Origin: an uncultured Schlesneria sp.
Lineage (GTDB): Bacteria > Planctomycetota > Planctomycetia > Planctomycetales > Planctomycetaceae
Direction of reading: 5' to 3'
Assembly: GCA_903834925.1 (NCBI GenBank)
Contig: CAILLA010000149.1
Location: 1-45,057 of the forward strand
DNA length: 45,057 bases
Positions within the stretch are counted from its first letter, which is position 1, and every line of letters begins with the position of its first letter. Position numbers and translations under genes: made by a program. Shown piece after piece: positions 40,847 to 45,057 of this stretch. The notes under the pieces are model-generated. The model was given only the letters and a program-made list of their open reading frames with translations, had not been told where the DNA came from and made no database searches.

Positions 40847-43264
40847 TCAAGGGGATCTGCCCGTTGCGACTTCGCGACGTTCAGGTTCTTTTGTTGGCGA
40901 CTGACTTGGTGTCGGGAACACGTTACGGGGCGTCAGAGCATCTGCTGGCTTGGGTTGTTCGAGCGGTTCCGGCTCTTTGGGCAGTACCATTCGCTCCGGG
41001 TACAAGAGCCGTTTGGATTCGGAAAGCAGGAAATCGACATTCATAAACGGTTCAGGCCCGCTATCGTGCCATCGGATTTTGCCTTGACCGTCAATCACAA
41101 CTGTTGCGTGCATCGGCGATAATTCGAAATCGTCGAAAGCCTGATAGTGTTTGAATGTTTCCAATGATGCATCAGACAGGATCTGAAACGGAAATTGGCC
41201 TTCCTTGTTGTAACTTTGAAGCGATTTTTTCAGGTTTAAAACACTTTCGGAACTGATGGCGACCAGTTCGATCCCCGCATCGGAAAACTCTTTTTGTTTC
41301 GACGTAAACGCCTTGAGTTGTTCGACACAATGCAGGCAGCCAAATCCTAAGTAAAAGATGGCCACGACCGGTCGGCCGCGATATTCGGCCAACGAATGTG
41401 GTTTGTCGTCACTATCGGGAAGTGACCAGTCTGGAGCAGAACCTGGCTGCCAGGAGAATGGGCCAAGCGTTGACAAATCTGGTAGTTCCGCCGAATTGCG
41501 TGCGATGGGTTTTGGCGAACGCCAATCATTCCCAAAGCCGAATTCCATTCCGATCGGCTGCAATCGAGCGAAAGGTGGAATGTCGAGATCAATGGAGCCA
41601 GAAATGTCGCGTAATGTTTGAAACGTCTTTTTGGCTTCGTCCTTATTTCCTTGTCGATATTGCATGCTGACGAGGGCTGCCAGTGGTCGGACTTGATTTT
41701 TGCTTTTCCCAACCCAGTCACGCAGTCGTTTGAGAGACGCGTCCTGCTTTCCCGCCAGCAGTTCAACGTCGGCCAGAAACGATTCGTCAACATCATGAGC
41801 CTTCGTCAATCGATCCAATGCGTCCGCCGGTTTCCCTTCCGACAGCAGTACATATCCCTGCAATTCGTCAATCGCTCGCTCAAGCAAGCGGATTCGTTCC
41901 GCTGTTGGCTGGGTTGCCTGGTTTCGTTTGGTTTCGACAGCCTTGGCGTCGTTTCCTTCGAAACGTGCCCTCGCGACGACTTCGTCTGCGGCATTCTCCG
42001 ACTGTCGTTTTAACGTAGCGAGCCGGTGCTCAAGAGTTGCGAGTTGGGCACGTCCATTGGTGACGTCATTCCGACGAAAAAAGGCTCGGCCAAGATGACG
42101 AAAGTATTTAATTTGTTCGAGTTCATCTGTCGTAGGCGCGAGGATCTGCGTTTGAGCGTCGGCGATCAATGAATCCCAAAGCTCAAATTGAGAATATGCT
42201 TGAAACAACCGAAGTCTGCCGAAATGGGCGCTTTTCCCACCAGGAAAGGTGTTGTATTTCGGATGTTGCGGTAAATCGATTGTGTTTTTGGCGAGCGTGA
42301 TGGCATCGTGAACTCGGCCCAGAAACTGCAGGTTTTTGACGAGCCATTCATTGTTGTGTGCAAAGTTATGAATTCGATCAGGAAAAACTCCGTCGCGCAT
42401 CATGTAGGCATGATCGGTTCGGGTCGAGGCTTCCTGATGCCATACGGCGTCAAAGTACTGGTTTAACTCACTGTAGGTGTGCCCCGACATATGCCACATG
42501 TGAGCAATTCCAGGTGCGGAAAGTCCGCACCTCTCGGCAGAATTGACTGCCATTGTGGCCTTATCGTTATCCCACAGGTGAACTCGATAATGATGGACGG
42601 GGTGAAATGGGTTCACCGCCAACACGTCGTTGATCAATGCATCAATGGCATAGTAACCGGGGATTTCCAGATCACCCCGATTCTGCCACAGGGCTAGTCC
42701 AAGCGTCGCTTTTGCTTCAAGGTCATCGGGAAATCGGTAAAGAATCTCTTCAATCGCATTGACATAGTTACGGGCACGATCCTTTTTCTTTTTATTATCA
42801 TTGCCGATGTCGGCCTTGTACCATGCATCAAGGGCGTCGATATATTTACGCTCGCGTTCGGTCGATTTCTCTTTCCGTTTGACTGCTTCCGCGATGAATC
42901 CTTTCGCCCGCTTTTCGTTATTGGTATTGGCGAGCGCCATCCCGTAATACGTCATGGCACAATCGGGATCGAGCATGGCCGCCTGGCGAAAGGATCGTTC
43001 GGCTTCGAAGTACCAGAAACCGTGCAGTTGCCCGATTCCCTGGTTGAAAAACTGCTGAACTCGCTGGACTTTCGTGGTGATGGGAAAGGTGACACGTCCC
43101 GTGGTCCCCAGAAGAGACGCCGCGCGACGCGGCCCTTCGTCGAAGGTCTCGCCGTGCATCGAGTGACCCGGATGGGTGACATTCTCAGGATTGAGGGCGC
43201 TCGAGGGTTCAGCCGGATCAGCGGCCAGCATCGCAATCGTAAGCATCAACGAAAAGTGGGACAT
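40847..43264 (-). CDS. Exported TPR protein with C-terminal peroxiredoxin/AhpC-TSA-like domain
   Basis: The product has 805 residues from ATG 43264; the frame is open to 43285 (TTG). A short signal peptide is followed by a helical TPR-type body: FFNQGIGQLHGFWYFEAERS and RQAAMLDPDCAMTYYGMALA give one clear unit, with more to about residue 580. The last 160 residues form a thioredoxin-fold domain (GRPVVAIFYLGFGCLHCVEQ) with a CLHC motif (C643, C646), followed by AGIELVAISSESVLNLKKSL. Such TPR-redoxin fusions occur in planctomycetes. It follows the TlpA-like gene by 22 bp on the same strand, so the two probably form an envelope thiol-redox operon. The substrate is unknown. Confidence 0.83.
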   Translation of the reverse strand: MSHFSLMLTIAMLAADPAEPSSALNPENVTHPGHSMHGETFDEGPRRAASLLGTTGRVTFPITTKVQRVQQFFNQGIGQLHGFWYFEAERSFRQAAMLDPDCAMTYYGMALANTNNEKRAKGFIAEAVKRKEKSTERERKYIDALDAWYKADIGNDNKKKKDRARNYVNAIEEILYRFPDDLEAKATLGLALWQNRGDLEIPGYYAIDALINDVLAVNPFHPVHHYRVHLWDNDKATMAVNSAERCGLSAPGIAHMWHMSGHTYSELNQYFDAVWHQEASTRTDHAYMMRDGVFPDRIHNFAHNNEWLVKNLQFLGRVHDAITLAKNTIDLPQHPKYNTFPGGKSAHFGRLRLFQAYSQFELWDSLIADAQTQILAPTTDELEQIKYFRHLGRAFFRRNDVTNGRAQLATLEHRLATLKRQSENAADEVVARARFEGNDAKAVETKRNQATQPTAERIRLLERAIDELQGYVLLSEGKPADALDRLTKAHDVDESFLADVELLAGKQDASLKRLRDWVGKSKNQVRPLAALVSMQYRQGNKDEAKKTFQTLRDISGSIDLDIPPFARLQPIGMEFGFGNDWRSPKPIARNSAELPDLSTLGPFSWQPGSAPDWSLPDSDDKPHSLAEYRGRPVVAIFYLGFGCLHCVEQLKAFTSKQKEFSDAGIELVAISSESVLNLKKSLQSYNKEGQFPFQILSDASLETFKHYQAFDDFELSPMHATVVIDGQGKIRWHDSGPEPFMNVDFLLSESKRLLYPERMVLPKEPEPLEQPKPADALTPRNVFPTPSQSPTKEPERREVATGRSP

Positions 43265-43286
43265 AATCAAATTCCAGCAGTTCAAG

Positions 43287-44459
43287 TCACTCAGCCAAAT
43301 CGAGCAATTGGGTTAGCAGTCGTTGCAGTTCTTCACCGCGCGCAGACGTGGAAACAACTTTACCCTCTCGATCAACAAGGAAAGCCGTGGGGATCGAGGA
43401 AATACTGTACCGATCCGCCAGGGTCTGTCGCGGCGCATCCTTAGTTCGGGGAGCATTGTCGACGATCTGCACCCAGGGAAACGACCGCTCGCGAACGAAA
43501 CGTTCCAGGGCTCGACGATCGTTGTCGAGACTGACGGCAACAACGTCAAAACCCTTTTCGCGGTATTTGTTATGAGTTGCCTGTACGTTTGGCATGTCGG
43601 CGATACACGGGCCGCACCAGGTTGCCCAGAAATCGACAAGTACCACTTTCCCCCGGTAAGACTCCCAGTTAAAGTCATCGCCGTTAAGCAATTTACCGTC
43701 TAATTCGAGTTTTGAACCTGCTAACCGAATACGATTGGCCTGGCCTCGAAATTGTGTCGCAAACGCTTTGGTTTTGGGATCGACTTCCGATTTCAAGATT
43801 TCATCAGCCAATCGTCCATAAAGCGATGCAGCTGAATCAGCTTCCCCCACTTTTAAGAACTGGGTCGCCAAGAATTGGACATCACTAACAGATTCCATTG
43901 AGAATTTTTTCTCGCGAGTGCGACTGACTGCGTCATCTGCAAGTTGCGTCCGCTCGGGAACCGACATGGAGTTCAGATTGAGAGATTTCGCAACCAGCAG
44001 ATAGTCATTCGCCACATCAGCCACAACTTGGCGCTTGTCGTTTCGTAGACGTTCAACTTCTTCGAGTGCCTTTTCGGGTGATCCACCACCACCTGTTGCC
44101 AGCAAAATCGTTCCAATCAGTTTTTTCGAAAGGACTTCCTTCAGCGTTTTGTCGTCAGTTGATTGAGTCAGGATCTTATCGCCCGCCCGGATCATGGCCT
44201 TTTGAGTTTTCACCATGTGATCGGAATACTGGTCTGGACTCGAAAACTTTGGGCGACGTTGCTCGAGTTCTTTGACGAACGCCAGGATTTTCGCCGGACT
44301 TCCGTTGGGGACTCGGAAATTCGGGTCGTTTTCTTCTGCTTCGGCAGAGTCAGTTGTCAATCCCGACCGATTTCCACATCCGCTGGTTCCAAGTGCCAAG
44401 GACAGTAAAACGACCGAAATGCTCGCCAACGAATGAAACCAACGTAACTGACACCGCAT
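43287..44459 (-). CDS. TlpA/ResA-like thioredoxin-fold lipoprotein
   Basis: The product has 390 residues from ATG 44459. The signal sequence ends in a lipobox-like TSGC (C28), suggesting a lipid anchor. Residues 40-245 are helical and unassigned (EKALEEVERLRNDKRQVVAD). The C-terminal thioredoxin domain begins at about 250 and contains the active site FWATWCGPCIADMPNVQ (W281, C282, C285), then GFDVVAVSLDND and a cis-Pro segment SSIPTAFLVDREGKVVS. Expected role: periplasmic thiol-disulfide reductant. It lies upstream of the TPR-redoxin gene, and GGAG lies before its start. Confidence 0.88.
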   Translation of the reverse strand: MRCQLRWFHSLASISVVLLSLALGTSGCGNRSGLTTDSAEAEENDPNFRVPNGSPAKILAFVKELEQRRPKFSSPDQYSDHMVKTQKAMIRAGDKILTQSTDDKTLKEVLSKKLIGTILLATGGGGSPEKALEEVERLRNDKRQVVADVANDYLLVAKSLNLNSMSVPERTQLADDAVSRTREKKFSMESVSDVQFLATQFLKVGEADSAASLYGRLADEILKSEVDPKTKAFATQFRGQANRIRLAGSKLELDGKLLNGDDFNWESYRGKVVLVDFWATWCGPCIADMPNVQATHNKYREKGFDVVAVSLDNDRRALERFVRERSFPWVQIVDNAPRTKDAPRQTLADRYSISSIPTAFLVDREGKVVSTSARGEELQRLLTQLLDLAE

Positions 44460-44526
44460 CAATGATCTCCAAGGTGTTGAATCGGTTTGAAGATACCCAA
44501 CCGGGATATCTTGTTGCCAGCATCAA

Positions 44527-45057
44527 TTATGTGGAAATCAATTCCCGCATTCGCTTCAGGTGCCTCGGAATGGCGACGAAAGGATCCTCTTCGGACTCGT
44601 ATTCCAGAACCAGAAATCCTCGATAGTGTGCGTCTTTCAATATCTTGACGACGCGAGGGAGATCCGCCAGTTCCTTTTTACCGCCCGCAAACACATCCAC
44701 TTTGATTTGAGAATTAATCGCGTAAGGTGCGATTTTTTCCAACTCGGCATAGGGATCATCGACCCGGAAATTGCCGCCATCAAAATTGACACCGAACCAG
44801 GGTGACGGTTTGACTCCTTTAATAATCTTCAACATTTGTTCGGCTGTTGCGGTAATCCCGCCGTGGTTTTCCAGAGCCAGACTGACCCCCTTGGTTGCCG
44901 CGTAGTCGAGTGACTGATTAATTCCTTCAATACACCGTTCACGGGCGGCGTCTTCAGCATCACCTTTGGGAACATTTCCGGCAAAAATGCGGATGACTGG
45001 TGCGCCTAATGCGGCGGAATGGTCAATCCATTCCCGACACATTTTGAGATTTTCCTG
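44527..45057 (-). CDS. Sugar phosphate isomerase/epimerase-like TIM-barrel protein, cut by the window edge
   Basis: The frame is open to the right edge, so the N-terminal half lies outside. The visible 176 residues include ALGAPVIRIFAGNVPKGDAE, YAATKGVSLALENHGGITAT, PWFGVNFDGGNFRVDDPYAE, and a C-terminal HYRGFLVLEYESEEDPF. ExH (ENHGG), the D of NFDGGN and the E of LEYE match metal-binding positions of the xylose-isomerase-like AP_endonuc_2 family. Planctomycetes carry many of these, often with sugar dehydrogenase genes. The specific reaction is unknown. Confidence 0.85.
   Translation of the reverse strand, partial: QENLKMCREWIDHSAALGAPVIRIFAGNVPKGDAEDAARERCIEGINQSLDYAATKGVSLALENHGGITATAEQMLKIIKGVKPSPWFGVNFDGGNFRVDDPYAELEKIAPYAINSQIKVDVFAGGKKELADLPRVVKILKDAHYRGFLVLEYESEEDPFVAIPRHLKRMRELIST

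Noticed and set aside
1-45057. tRNA, rRNA or riboswitch genes
   Set aside because: No cloverleaf, conserved rRNA segment or known riboswitch core was recognised by reading. A covariance-model scan was not possible here.

Overview
The window looks like a chromosomal segment of a planctomycete (Planctomycetota, Planctomycetaceae-like). The evidence is a PSD1/PSCyt (DUF1549-DUF1553), DUF1501 and PPC-domain operon, a DUF1559 pilin-like protein, a BlaI repressor paired with a very large M56 (BlaR1-type) membrane peptidase, many leucine-rich-repeat (LRR) proteins, and an expanded family of small FRGWRR membrane proteins. No rRNA, tRNA or CRISPR array was seen. The taxon is inferred from gene content only.

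Layout. 1-254: edge-truncated REP-associated tyrosine transposase (RAYT) and its leader repeat. 333-8619: a BlaI-type repressor behind a cluster of near-perfect palindromes, overlapping by 4 nt a 2,596-residue M56 peptidase with two LRR blocks and a cupredoxin-like region. 8739-11922: a secreted protein made of 28 units of about 23 residues, flanked by two decayed four-helix-bundle genes and a 282-bp inverted repeat. 11942-16821: DUF1559 protein, small orphan genes (55-aa zinc ribbon, glycine-rich membrane protein, ankyrin protein, Cys-rich 103-aa protein, 69-aa protein) and a serine beta-lactamase-fold hydrolase. 17342-21662: three full FRGWRR genes with decayed copies, a broken LRR gene and two overlapping orphan genes.

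21686-24551 is a mobile, gene-cassette-like patch. It holds an ISKra4-type IS with 20-bp terminal inverted repeats, an AT-rich Imm26-like gene whose start lies 3 nt outside the IS, an attC-like site, and two broken small genes. 24836-31190 (minus strand) is the PSD1, DUF1501, PPC operon. 31391-31951 is a graveyard: a FRGWRR remnant, a RAYT remnant and the 3' end of a metallophosphoesterase. 32060-39409 carries accessory genes: a twin-CxxCxGxG protein, two exported proteins, a second beta-lactamase-fold hydrolase, a membrane protein, a GNAT gene with an attC-like 3' end, an LRR protein, an ankyrin protein and an isochorismatase-like hydrolase. 39574-45057 holds a hairpin repeat, a LysM protein, a TlpA-like plus TPR-redoxin pair, and an edge-truncated sugar isomerase/epimerase-like gene.

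The most interesting candidates are the BlaI/giant M56-LRR system with its operator cluster, and the attC-like ends shared by the Imm26-like and GNAT genes, which suggest a relic or dispersed gene-cassette pool. Start codons were chosen from ribosome-binding sites and signal peptides. Functions rest on motif recognition; no database search was run.
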